The notes: generated by a model not told the origin, from the sequence alone. Counted from the stretch's first letter, positions 1 to 6,825 are shown. The stretch: 13,991 nucleotides of DNA from JBKJVQ01 sp046717125 (GCA_046717125.1 JBKJVQ010000063.1:1-13991); one strand, 5' to 3'. Program-made: numbers and translations.

Positions 1-24
1 CGGTTTTCGGACAACATCATGCTC
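1..24. repeat. Right arm of a palindromic intergenic repeat (partial, cut by window edge)
   Basis: The window opens with CGGTTTTCGGACAACATCAT followed by GCTC. I recognise this as one arm of an abundant palindromic intergenic repeat of Rhizobiales. Its arms read GAGCATGAT...ATCATGCTC around a CGGTTTTCGG-type core. The matching left arm would lie outside the window, so the palindrome itself cannot be seen here. The assignment rests on memory of the family. It places the ubiG upstream region next to an extragenic repeat. Confidence 0.5.
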
Positions 25-52
25 AATATATTAGCATCGAACGTTTATGACT

Positions 53-71
53 TGGGGTTGCGTAAACCCCA
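53..71. promoter_or_regulatory. Small perfect inverted repeat upstream of ubiG
   Basis: TGGGGTT (53-59) and AACCCCA (65-71) form a perfect 7-bp stem with a 5-nt loop, about 65 bp before the chosen ubiG start. No T-run follows, so it is not a good intrinsic terminator. It could be an operator or a leader hairpin. A TTGACA hexamer lies at 101-106 but has no convincing -10 partner before the ATG. The role is unknown. Confidence 0.3.
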
Positions 72-135
72 CGTCATCGTGATCTGGTGCGGCGGCACGG
101 TTGACAGCAATCCCCGTGCCCCCGCCAATGCGCCG

Positions 136-879
136 ATGTCATCGCCATTCCCCACGCTCGATCAGGCTGAAATCAATCGCTTCGCTGCGATCGCGGACGA
201 GTGGTGGGACGGCAAGGGCAAGTTCGCGCCGCTGCATCGCCTGAACCCGACAAGGCTGCGGTTCATTCGCGACTCGATCGCCGCCCATTTCGGCCGCGAC
301 GCCAACGCGCCCGCGCCGCTGATGGGTCTCAGCGTGCTCGACCTCGGCTGTGGCGGCGGGCTGGTTGCGGAACCATTGACGCGTCTTGGCGCGCAGGTAA
401 CCGGCATTGACCCCGCTCCCGAGAATATTCGGGCGGCCCAGCGTCATGCCGGTCAGGAAGGGCTCGCCATCCGCTACGAGGCGGCGACAGCGGAAAAGCT
501 GATCGAGAGGGATGAAAATTTCGACGTCGTGTTGCTGCTCGAGATCGTCGAGCATGTGCCTGACGTGCCGGGCTTCGTCGCCTTGGCCTCGCGGCTCCTG
601 AAGCCGGGCGGCATTTTGATCCTGTCCACCATCAACCGGACGCTGCGCGCCTTTGCGCTGGCCATCGTCGGTGCGGAATTCGTGCTGCGCTGGCTGCCGG
701 TCGGTACGCATCGCTGGGACAGGTTCGTCACACCCGAAGAGATGGACGTCGCCCTTTACGCCACCGGTCTGAAGCCGGGAGAGAAACGCGGCATGATCTA
801 TAATCCGCTCTCGGATGAATGGCGTCTCGGAGCCGATCTGGCTGTGAACTATATTGGTTCGGCGACGAGGCGCGCCTGA
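136..879 (+). CDS. ubiG: UbiG, 3-demethylubiquinone-9 3-O-methyltransferase / 2-polyprenyl-6-hydroxyphenol methylase
   Basis: UbiG carries out both SAM-dependent O-methylations of ubiquinone biosynthesis, at the inner face of the cytoplasmic membrane. The 247-residue product begins in the typical UbiG way: an acidic segment, then RFAAIADEWWD, then a GKFAPLHRLNP stretch. SAM motif I follows (VLDLGCGGGLVAEPL, about residues 70-84), then the EIVEHVPD stretch and LKPGGILILSTINRT, which are characteristic of the family. The frame is open back to an ATG at position 19, but the 39 extra residues resemble nothing in UbiG and that start lies in a repeat. I therefore chose ATG 136, which gives the usual family length. 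Neither start has a clear Shine-Dalgarno sequence. The gene converges with the nitrilase-like gene, whose stop is 26 bp away, and no terminator hairpin is evident between them. The product call is secure; the start is less so. Confidence 0.95.
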   Translation: MSSPFPTLDQAEINRFAAIADEWWDGKGKFAPLHRLNPTRLRFIRDSIAAHFGRDANAPAPLMGLSVLDLGCGGGLVAEPLTRLGAQVTGIDPAPENIRAAQRHAGQEGLAIRYEAATAEKLIERDENFDVVLLLEIVEHVPDVPGFVALASRLLKPGGILILSTINRTLRAFALAIVGAEFVLRWLPVGTHRWDRFVTPEEMDVALYATGLKPGEKRGMIYNPLSDEWRLGADLAVNYIGSATRRA

Positions 880-905
880 TCTCAATGCGTCAGGGACGGT
901 AAAGA

Positions 906-1745
906 CTAGCTGACGGTGAACTGCCGCCCATGCCTGAGCGACGGGATTCGCGCCCGCGCCTCCGCCACCTGCGCAACATCCACATCGGCGAAGATCACGC
1001 GCGGCTCATTACCCGCTTCGGCGACAACATCGCCCCATGGCGAAACGATCATGCTGTGGCCCCATGTCGCGCGGCCGTTCTCGTGCAGCCCACCCTGCGC
1101 GGCGGCGAAGACCCAGCACCCGGTCTCGATGGCGCGGGCGCGAAGCAATATCTCCCAGTGCGCGCGTCCGGTCTGCGCGGTGAAGGCGGAGGGCACGGCC
1201 AGCATATCCGCTCCGGCTTCGGCGAGCGCGCGGTAGAGAGCCGGGAAGCGCAGATCGTAGCAGATGGAAACGCCAAGCCGACCCCACGGCAGATCCGCGA
1301 TCACGGCATCCTTGCCGCAATTGTAGTCGCGCGATTCGCGATAGACCTCCCCGTCAGGCAGATCGACGTCGAACAGATGCAGCTTGTCGTAGCGGGACGC
1401 GATTTTTCCGTCAGGCGCGATCAGAAACGAACGATTGGCGAGGCGGTCGCCGCCCGCCCGGACGGCCAGCGATCCGACATGCAGCCAGACCTCAAGTTCC
1501 GCCGCCAGCGCCGAGAGTCGCGCCAGCGCCGTGTTCCCCTCCTCGATTTCGCATGCAGCCAGCCGACAGGCCGCGTCGAGTTCCATGAGTGCTGTATTCT
1601 CGGGCGTCTGGACGTAATGCGCGCCTCCCGCGGCGGCTTCTCTTATCAGCGGCTCGGCCGCATCGAGCGAGGCAGTGACATCACCACCCGAGCGCAGCTG
1701 AACCATCGCGGCACGGAACCGCGGCGCTATGGGCTCGGCTGTCAA
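906..1745 (-). CDS. Nitrilase-superfamily carbon-nitrogen hydrolase (Nit1/deaminated glutathione amidase-like)
   Basis: This 279-residue cytosolic amidase belongs to the carbon-nitrogen hydrolase superfamily. The catalytic triad is visible: Glu49 in QTPENTA, Lys121 in RYDKLHLFDVDLP and Cys162 in GVSICYDLRFPALYR. The last motif, and the position beside a glutaredoxin gene, fit the Nit1/NIT1-like branch that hydrolyses deaminated glutathione. The substrate is inferred, not shown. The start is TTG at 1745, which overlaps the grxC stop as TTGA (4 nt) and suggests translational coupling. The next in-frame ATG (1706) would cut into the first beta strand (FRAAMVQ), so TTG is preferred. In many alphaproteobacteria a DUF1178 gene follows this one. 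Here none does, and ubiG converges instead. Confidence 0.9.
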   Translation of the reverse strand: MTAEPIAPRFRAAMVQLRSGGDVTASLDAAEPLIREAAAGGAHYVQTPENTALMELDAACRLAACEIEEGNTALARLSALAAELEVWLHVGSLAVRAGGDRLANRSFLIAPDGKIASRYDKLHLFDVDLPDGEVYRESRDYNCGKDAVIADLPWGRLGVSICYDLRFPALYRALAEAGADMLAVPSAFTAQTGRAHWEILLRARAIETGCWVFAAAQGGLHENGRATWGHSMIVSPWGDVVAEAGNEPRVIFADVDVAQVAEARARIPSLRHGRQFTVS

Positions 1746-2017
1746 CCCGTATCCCCGGCGCCGGCAACGCCCAGCAGCGCATCGAGCCGGCCCTCGCGCT
1801 CGAGATCATGCAGTTCGTCGCAGCCGCCGATGCCGTTCCCGTCGATGAAAATCTGCGGCACGGTCATCGCACCGGGCGCGCGTGCCCACATTTCGCGGCG
1901 CTTCTCGATATGGCTAACGTCGATCTCTTCGAATGCGACGCCCTTACGGTCAAGGAGGTGCTTGGCGCGATGGCAATAGCCGCAATACGGCGTCGTGTAG
2001 ATCGTGACGTCGGCCAT
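1742..2017 (-). CDS. grxC: Glutaredoxin 3 (class I dithiol glutaredoxin)
   Basis: This is a small thioredoxin-fold oxidoreductase of 91 residues, which reduces disulfides and glutathione mixed disulfides at the expense of glutathione. The active site is Cys12-Gly-Tyr-Cys15, where the classical site is CPYC. The cis-proline loop TVPQIFIDG (Pro54) and the glutathione-binding GGCDEL motif (64-69) are both present, and the length is normal. The C-terminal tail (GVAGAGDTG) is short and unremarkable. The gene lies 63 bp downstream of the broken comF and overlaps the following amidase gene, so the three are probably co-transcribed. The glutaredoxin/amidase pairing supports a role in glutathione metabolism for both. 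Confidence 0.95.
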   Translation of the reverse strand: MADVTIYTTPYCGYCHRAKHLLDRKGVAFEEIDVSHIEKRREMWARAPGAMTVPQIFIDGNGIGGCDELHDLEREGRLDALLGVAGAGDTG

Positions 2018-2080
2018 GAGGTTCCAGAAAAAGCGTTGAGAGGGCAGAATTAGGGGATTGCACCGCCCCGCTGCAAGGGC

Positions 2081-2854
2081 TCAGGCTGCGCCTTCGACCC
2101 CGGCGAGCGCGAGGACCAGCACGTCGACTCGCGGCGCCGCGCCGCCGCAGGGCGCGGGCACAGGCCTCCGCTGTCGCACCCGTCGTGAGCACGTCGTCCA
2201 CCAGAACGACTCTCTTGCCTCCCACCGCATCCTCCTGTCCGCGCGCGACCCGGAAAGCGCCGCGCACGTTGCGCCGCCTCTGTTTGGCGGTCATGCCCAC
2301 CTGACTTTCGTCGCCCGCGATCGTTCGAGCGCGAACGGCGCATGCGGCAGGCCTGTGCGACGCGCCACGCCGTCGGCGAGAAGCGCGGCCTGGTTGAACC
2401 GCCGCGACCAGAGCCGCGATCTGTGCAGCGGCGCCGAAACAATTATTTGGGCATCTGTCAGAAGCACGCGGCCCGCATGCGCGAGCCAGCCGGAAAGCAG
2501 GGCGACGCCATCGTGGTGGTCACCATATTTCAACGCATGGATCAGATCGCGCATCGCGCCCGAATAAAGCGCCGCGGCGCGCGCGCGGTCGTAGCCAGGC
2601 GGGCGCGCGATCGCAGCAGGCGAAAGCTGCCGATCACCGATCGCGTAGGGAAGCGGCACACCAAGCCGGTCGCAGACAGGATCGCCGATGAACTGGACGC
2701 TGGACCAGCATGCGCCACATAGGTTCCCGGGAGCGTCCACTCTGACTTCGCAGCACGGGCAAAGCGGCGGCAGGAGCAGGTCTGCCACAGCGTGTAAGCC
2801 ACGCGACAGAAGTCGCGGACTCCGAAGTTCTTTCGCCCCATTCTCGTGAGCCAA
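2081..2854 (-). pseudogene. comF: ComF-family amidophosphoribosyltransferase-like gene with two compensating frameshifts
   Basis: ComF proteins are cytosolic PRTase-fold proteins linked to DNA uptake in competent bacteria; in alphaproteobacteria their role is unclear. The first part, from 2854, shows the N-terminal zinc motif (Cys32-x2-Cys35, Cys46-x2-Cys49) and the family blocks ALKYGDHHDG and LWSRRFNQAALLA. It then hits a stop at 2291-2293. Homology continues at once in another frame, with VGMTAKQRRRNVRGAF and the PRPP-binding motif VVLVDDVLTTGAT. Near 2128-2148 it returns to the original frame as VDVLVLALAGVEGAA and ends at TGA 2081-2083. The first site looks like one lost A in an A-run (TTT on the plus strand, 2306-2308). 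The second is one surplus base in a GC-rich run. The start is TTG 2854, supported by AGGGA six bases upstream. The change is either a genuine decay or two indel errors in the sequence. Confidence 0.88.
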
Positions 2855-2860
2855 GCGCCA

Positions 2861-2865
2861 TCCCT
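2861..2865 (-). promoter_or_regulatory. Ribosome binding site deciding the TTG start of comF
   Basis: On the minus strand AGGGA lies six bases (TGGCGC) before TTG 2854. No ATG lies in frame nearby; the ATG in GGGATGG is in another frame. This supports the TTG start of comF. Confidence 0.5.
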
Positions 2866-2915
2866 CGCCTGTCGCGACTTGATGCTAAGCTCCGGCAAGA
2901 GCCTTCGAAAGCAAG

Positions 2916-3836
2916 ATGAGCGGAAATCCAGACCTTTTCGACCGGACCCTGCTGCGCAAACGCCGCGAACGCGCGGCGCGAATGGGAAACCCGCCCGACT
3001 TCCTCCATAGACGCGTGGCCGAGGATATCGCCGACCGGCTCTCGCTCATCAGGCGCGAATTTTCCCGCGCCCTCGTCCTTGGAAGCGATGGCCGACGACT
3101 CGCCCCAAACCTCGCCCGGCTCGGCTGCATCGCAGAGATCGTAGGCGCCGATAGCTCGCTCACCCTGCTCGATCCGGCGGCCGGTCTGCGCGTCGTCTGC
3201 GACGAAGAGTTTTTGCCTTTCGCCGACGCTTCGCTCGACCTCGTCGTGTCGTCGCTCGCGCTGCATCACGTCAATGACCTGCCGGGAACGCTGGCGCAAA
3301 TCCGGCGCGCATTGAAGCCGGACGGTCTGTTCGTGGGCGCGATGCTCGGCGGCGACACGCTGCACGAATTGCGCGCGGCGCTGACTGAGGCTGAAGCCGA
3401 ACTGACGGGAGGCGCAGGCCCCCGCGTCGCACCCTTCGCCGACATGCGCGATCTGGGGGCGCTGCTCGGCCGCGCAGGGCTCGCCCTGCCCGTGGCCGAT
3501 ACGGACCGCGTCATCGTGCGCTATTCGAGCCTGCTGGACCTGCTGCACGATCTGCGCGGCATGGGGATGAGCAACGTTCTGAAGGCGCGCTCGCGCCAAC
3601 CCCTGACCCGCGAAACGCTGGCGCTCGCCGAAGCGATCTGGCGCCGCGACCATGAGGATGCGGACGGCCGGCTGCGGGCAACATTCGAGATCGTGACATT
3701 GACTGGCTGGGCCCCACACACCTCGCAGCAAACGCCGCTCAAGCCGGGCAGTGCGCGATCACGGCTTGCCGACGCGCTCGGCGTCGAAGAACGGCCGGCT
3801 GGCGAAATCGCGCCAGGCGGAACGAGCCGCGGCTAG
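2916..3836 (+). CDS. SAM-dependent methyltransferase-fold protein, NDUFAF5 (complex I assembly factor)-like
   Basis: This 306-residue class I methyltransferase-fold protein starts with LFDRTLLRKRRERAA and then FLHRRVAEDIADRL. That is the layout of the BioC-like group that includes mitochondrial NDUFAF5. The cofactor loop is degenerate (ALVLGSDG, about residues 52-59, instead of a GxGxG loop). Later methyltransferase blocks are clear: DLVVSSLALHHVNDLPGTL (about 108-126) and ALKPDGLFVGAMLGGDTL. Human NDUFAF5 hydroxylates an arginine of the complex I subunit NDUFS7, and a similar role for the bacterial protein is an inference. Complex I subunit genes are not in the window. The gene diverges from comF over a 61-bp gap. 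ATG 2916 has only a weak purine stretch before it. The stop codon directly abuts the stop of the converging pilin gene. Confidence 0.8.
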   Translation: MSGNPDLFDRTLLRKRRERAARMGNPPDFLHRRVAEDIADRLSLIRREFSRALVLGSDGRRLAPNLARLGCIAEIVGADSSLTLLDPAAGLRVVCDEEFLPFADASLDLVVSSLALHHVNDLPGTLAQIRRALKPDGLFVGAMLGGDTLHELRAALTEAEAELTGGAGPRVAPFADMRDLGALLGRAGLALPVADTDRVIVRYSSLLDLLHDLRGMGMSNVLKARSRQPLTRETLALAEAIWRRDHEDADGRLRATFEIVTLTGWAPHTSQQTPLKPGSARSRLADALGVEERPAGEIAPGGTSRG

Positions 3837-4016
3837 CTATGCAAGCCCCGGCAGGATCGCCTCGAAGATCGGAACAAGCAGTTCGCCGATGCCGTACGCG
3901 AGTGCGACGATGCCGACCGCGATGAACGTCATGACGGCGTACTCGATCGCGGTCGCGCCGGAACGATCAGCCGCGAACGCCAGCAAGATCTTCTGTAGCC
4001 TATCGAGCTTCATCAT
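3837..4016 (-). CDS. Flp-family type IVb pilin, 59 residues
   Basis: This short gene encodes 59 residues with a hydrophilic leader of 20 (ending AADRSG), then ATAIEYAVMTFIAVGIVALA. That is the Flp prepilin signature: cleavage after Gly20 by a TadV/CpaA-type prepilin peptidase, with Glu+5 and Tyr+6 and a hydrophobic helix. Mature Flp subunits of about 40 residues assemble into thin adhesive Tad pili. The start ATG 4016 overlaps the mutT stop as ATGA, and a second ATG at 4013 is equally possible. The gene is therefore probably translated from the upstream mRNA through coupling; no separate promoter is evident. No tad/cpa assembly genes are in the window, so any assembly machinery must be elsewhere. 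The family call is strong because motif, size and charge pattern all agree. Whether it forms pili is unknown. Confidence 0.87.
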   Translation of the reverse strand: MMKLDRLQKILLAFAADRSGATAIEYAVMTFIAVGIVALAYGIGELLVPIFEAILPGLA

Positions 4017-4447
4017 GACCCACCCAAACGCGTGGCTAGCAATCCGTTCTCGAGGGCAACGCAGAGTGGCTCGTCCGCCGGCGGCATCTCGAAATCTCCT
4101 AGATCGGATGGCGAAACCCAGGCGATCTCCTGACCCTCCAGCCCCTCCGCCCGTCCGCGCCAGACGCGGCAGATATAAAGCGGCATGAGTAGATCGAAGA
4201 GCTCGTATCGGTGGCTGGCGAACGTGAACGGAGACAGTTCGCTTTCGTCGAGCTCGATCCCAAGTTCCTCCTTCAGCTCACGCGCGAGCGCCGCCTCGGG
4301 TCGCTCACCGGGTTCGACCTTGCCGCCGGGAAACTCCCAGAGGCTCGCCATGGATTTGCCCGGCGGCCGCCTCGCAAGGAGTATCCGTCCGCTCGCATCG
4401 ATCAGCGCGCAGGCGGCGACGAGAACGAGCCGGCGCTTCTCCTCCAT
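4013..4447 (-). CDS. mutT: MutT-like Nudix hydrolase, 8-oxo-dGTP diphosphatase
   Basis: This 144-residue Nudix hydrolase is expected to hydrolyse oxidised dGTP to the monophosphate and so prevent A:T to C:G transversions. The Nudix box is complete: Gly42-x5-Glu48-x7-Arg56-Glu-Leu-x-Glu-Glu-Leu-Gly-Ile64. It is preceded by the WEFPGGK block typical of MutT, and LLARRPPGKSMASLW gives further family likeness. The ATG at 4447 gives the standard N-terminus (KRRLVLVAACALID), but no strong ribosome site precedes it. The gene lies 51 bp downstream of argJ on the same strand. The argJ-mutT order is common in Rhizobiales. The stop overlaps the start of the Flp pilin gene. Confidence 0.93.
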   Translation of the reverse strand: MEEKRRLVLVAACALIDASGRILLARRPPGKSMASLWEFPGGKVEPGERPEAALARELKEELGIELDESELSPFTFASHRYELFDLLMPLYICRVWRGRAEGLEGQEIAWVSPSDLGDFEMPPADEPLCVALENGLLATRLGGS

Positions 4448-4498
4448 GGCATGCTCGCATGACGGGTCTTAAGGCTGCGCTAAGCGGATATCTCGAAT

Positions 4499-5734
4499 TC
4501 AGCTTCGGTAGTCAGCGTTGATGGCGATGTAATCCTTGGTGAGATCGCAGGTCCAAACCTGCGCGCGCCCTTTGCCAACGCCCACATCCACGCGCAGATC
4601 GATCTCGCTGCCTTTCAGATGATTGCGTCCCTTGGCTTCGCGGTAGTCGGGATCGACGGCGCCGCCCGTCGCGACCCGCGTCTTGCCGAACCATATCTGC
4701 AGGCGATCACGCTCCGCGGCCTCGCCGGCCTTGCCCACAGCCATGACGACGCGGCCCCAGTTCGGATCGCCGCCTGCAATAGCGGTCTTGACCAAAGGAG
4801 AATTGGCGATGGAGAAGGCGATTCGGCGCGCCGCGCGATCGTTCTCGGCGCCTTCGACCGTCACGGATACGAATTTCGAAACGCCTTCGGCGTCGCGCAC
4901 GATCTGGTGGGCGAGATCGAGCGCGACTTCATCGAGCGCCGTGCGGAAACCCTTCAGCTCCGGATCGTCTTCCAAATCGATCGCGGGGCACCCGCGCGAC
5001 GCCGCCGCGCCGGTCGCGAACAGAAGCAGCGTGTCGCTGGTCGACGTGTCACCGTCTATGGTGATCGCGTTGAAGCTCTTCTCAGCGGCCAGGGCGCAGA
5101 GATGCGTCAGCACGGATGGCGCGATCGGCGCATCGGTGAAGATGAAGCACAGCATCGTCGCCATGTCGGGCGCGATCATCCCCGCACCCTTGGCGATGCC
5201 ATTGATGTGGACCTCAACGCCCCCGATCGTCGCGGCCCGCGTTGCGAGTTTGGGGTGGGTGTCGGTGGTCAGGATCGCACCCGCCGCGTCCACCCAGCCG
5301 TCGAGGCTGACCTGGGCCGCGAGTTCCTTCAGCCGCGCCGTGATGCGTTTGGCCTCGAGCTGTTCGCCGATGACGCCCGTCGAAGCGATCAAGACTTCCT
5401 CGGCGAGGCAGCCGGTGGCCGATGCCGTCTCCCCGGCGATCTTCTCCACGGTATCGCGGCCGGCCTTGCCCGTGAAAGCGTTCGCGTTTCCCGAATTGAC
5501 GACCAGCGCTCGCGCCTCGCCCGAAGTCATCCGTTCACGGCACCATTCGACCGGCGCGGATGGACATTTCGACTGCGTGAACACACCGCCGACTTTCGTC
5601 CCCGGTGTAAGCAGGACGAGCATCACGTCGCTGCGCTTCTTGTAGCGGATGCCGGCTTCGGCGGCCGCAAGAAGCACGCCGTCGATGGCGGGCATGGCCG
5701 GGAGCTTTTTTGGCGCGAAAGGTGACCTGGCCAT
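4499..5734 (-). CDS. argJ: ArgJ, glutamate N-acetyltransferase / amino-acid N-acetyltransferase
   Basis: ArgJ moves the acetyl group from N-acetylornithine to glutamate, making arginine synthesis cyclic. Bifunctional forms can also acetylate glutamate from acetyl-CoA. The 411-residue precursor has the self-cleavage motif KGAGMIAPDMATMLCF. Cleavage occurs between Ala192 and Thr193, and Thr193 becomes the N-terminal nucleophile of the beta chain. The oxyanion-hole segment STGVIGE (118-124) and the TTDT block (156-159) are present. The C-terminus IAINADYRS is the usual one. ATG 5734 is preceded by AGAGG, though at only three bases. The gene lies 21 bp after the peptidylprolyl isomerase gene and is likely in the same operon. 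Whether the enzyme is mono- or bifunctional cannot be told from the sequence. Confidence 0.97.
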   Translation of the reverse strand: MARSPFAPKKLPAMPAIDGVLLAAAEAGIRYKKRSDVMLVLLTPGTKVGGVFTQSKCPSAPVEWCRERMTSGEARALVVNSGNANAFTGKAGRDTVEKIAGETASATGCLAEEVLIASTGVIGEQLEAKRITARLKELAAQVSLDGWVDAAGAILTTDTHPKLATRAATIGGVEVHINGIAKGAGMIAPDMATMLCFIFTDAPIAPSVLTHLCALAAEKSFNAITIDGDTSTSDTLLLFATGAAASRGCPAIDLEDDPELKGFRTALDEVALDLAHQIVRDAEGVSKFVSVTVEGAENDRAARRIAFSIANSPLVKTAIAGGDPNWGRVVMAVGKAGEAAERDRLQIWFGKTRVATGGAVDPDYREAKGRNHLKGSEIDLRVDVGVGKGRAQVWTCDLTKDYIAINADYRS

Positions 5735-5755
5735 GCGCCTCTATCGACTCCCGCG

Positions 5756-6688
5756 TTACTCGACGGGCGGTGGCGGGGCGGCGTCGGAGGGCGCGCCCTG
5801 AGGCTGCTTCTGCCGCTGCTGCATTTGCTGCATCTGCTGCATCTGATCCGCCTGCCGCTTCTCGGCCTCGTCCATCGCCTTCTTCACGCCGGGGTCGAGA
5901 ATATCGATCTTGGCGGCCTTCTTGAGCATCGCGACGGTCTCCTGCGCCTTCTGCTGCAGCAACGAGCCCATGATGCGATCCTTGACCTCCTCGAACTTCG
6001 GCAGTTCCCCCTGCCGCCGGTCTTCCAGCTTGATGACGTGCCAGCCGAACTGGCTCTTCACCGGCTTGGACACTTCGCCCTTCTGGAGCGCGAACGCGGC
6101 GTCTTCGAACACCTTCACCATGCGGCCGCGCGGGAAATAGCCGAGGCTGCCGCCGTCTGTGGACTTGTCGAGCGACAGCTCCTTCGCGACAGCGGCGAAA
6201 TTGTCGCCCTTTTCGATCCGCGTAATCACCGCCTTGGCTTCGTCCTCGGTCGCGACCAGAACATGACGCGCGCTGATTTCGTCCTGCGGCTTCATGGATT
6301 TGATCTGATCGTCGTAAATCTTCCTGGCGACCGCTTCGGAAATCTGCTCGCGGATCGTCTTTTCGATATAGGTCTCGCGCAGGGCGCGACGCTTGTAATA
6401 TTCCATCTTCGCCGCAAAATCGGCGCCCTCGGCGAGCTTCTCCTTCTCGGCCGCCTGCGACATGAGATGCGTCTCTATCAAGAAGTTGACGAGGATCGGC
6501 CGCCTCGACTCCTCCGGCACTTGCGCCAGTTCCCGGCCGACCTCCGACTGGGCGGCCTCCAGGTCGCCTTCTGTAATCTTGATGCCGTTCACCGTGGCGA
6601 CGACATCCTCAGGCGCGGCGTGGAGGGGCGCTGCGGCGAAGAGGGCGGCGAGCGCCAGCGGAAGCAGGAATAGGATGCGATGCTGCAC
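5756..6688 (-). CDS. Periplasmic peptidylprolyl isomerase, PpiC/SurA (parvulin) type
   Basis: This 310-residue exported folding factor has a signal peptide at residues 1-24 (cleavage after PLHA). A SurA-like N-terminal helical region follows, covering about 27-130 (VVATVNGIKITEGDL). A single parvulin rotamase domain spans about 136-226 and includes ARHVLVATEDEA, GGSLGYFPRGRM and FGWHVIKLEDRR. After a linker helix the C-terminus turns low-complexity: Q/M-rich at 281-298, then Ala/Pro-rich to the end. The fold points to proline isomerisation and chaperoning of outer-membrane or periplasmic proteins. It lacks SurA's second rotamase domain. It leads the operon with argJ, mutT and the pilin, and is divergent from secA, which would supply its substrates to the periplasm. 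Confidence 0.9.
   Translation of the reverse strand: MQHRILFLLPLALAALFAAAPLHAAPEDVVATVNGIKITEGDLEAAQSEVGRELAQVPEESRRPILVNFLIETHLMSQAAEKEKLAEGADFAAKMEYYKRRALRETYIEKTIREQISEAVARKIYDDQIKSMKPQDEISARHVLVATEDEAKAVITRIEKGDNFAAVAKELSLDKSTDGGSLGYFPRGRMVKVFEDAAFALQKGEVSKPVKSQFGWHVIKLEDRRQGELPKFEEVKDRIMGSLLQQKAQETVAMLKKAAKIDILDPGVKKAMDEAEKRQADQMQQMQQMQQRQKQPQGAPSDAAPPPPVE
5815..5850. repeat. 9-bp microsatellite in the isomerase gene
   Basis: About four imperfect copies of a CTGCTGCAT 9-mer run in tandem here. On the coding strand they encode QMQQMQQMQQ at residues 282-291 of the isomerase. Changes in copy number would add or remove three residues without shifting the frame. Confidence 0.6.
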
Positions 6689-6796
6689 GGGATGTTCCTT
6701 GTCAGATTGCGTGAGCTTGGGGCCGCAGCGGAGTGGCGCGGCTGGGGGGTCGGAAGCGAGGAATGCTCACGGCGTTTCCGGTATCAATCGGGGCAC

Positions 6797-6825
6797 TAGA
6801 TATCGGTTGAGCGGACTATTGCCAA
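6797..6825 (-). promoter_or_regulatory. Candidate sigma-70 promoter of the isomerase-argJ-mutT-pilin operon
   Basis: On the minus strand TTGGCA (6825-6820) and TATCTA (6802-6797) are separated by exactly 17 bp. Transcription would begin near 6790, about 100 bp before the isomerase start at 6688. It lies in the only large intergenic gap of this region. No terminator or riboswitch-like fold was recognised between it and the gene. An imperfect inverted repeat (ATTCGGCA...TGCCGATT, about 6842-6872) lies just upstream, between this promoter and that of secA. Confidence 0.45.

Noticed and set aside
930..1979. A 349-codon plus-strand frame opposite the amidase and grxC
   Set aside because: Arginine-rich, low-complexity translation without motifs. 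The opposite strand encodes two recognisable enzymes.
2634..3731. A 365-codon minus-strand frame covering the methyltransferase and part of comF
   Set aside because: It is an antisense shadow. The plus-strand methyltransferase and the minus-strand comF frame both show family motifs; this one shows none.
4619..5725. Long plus-strand frames opposite argJ (368 and 320 codons)
   Set aside because: Same cause as above: low stop density in GC-rich sequence. The ArgJ product is complete with its catalytic threonine.
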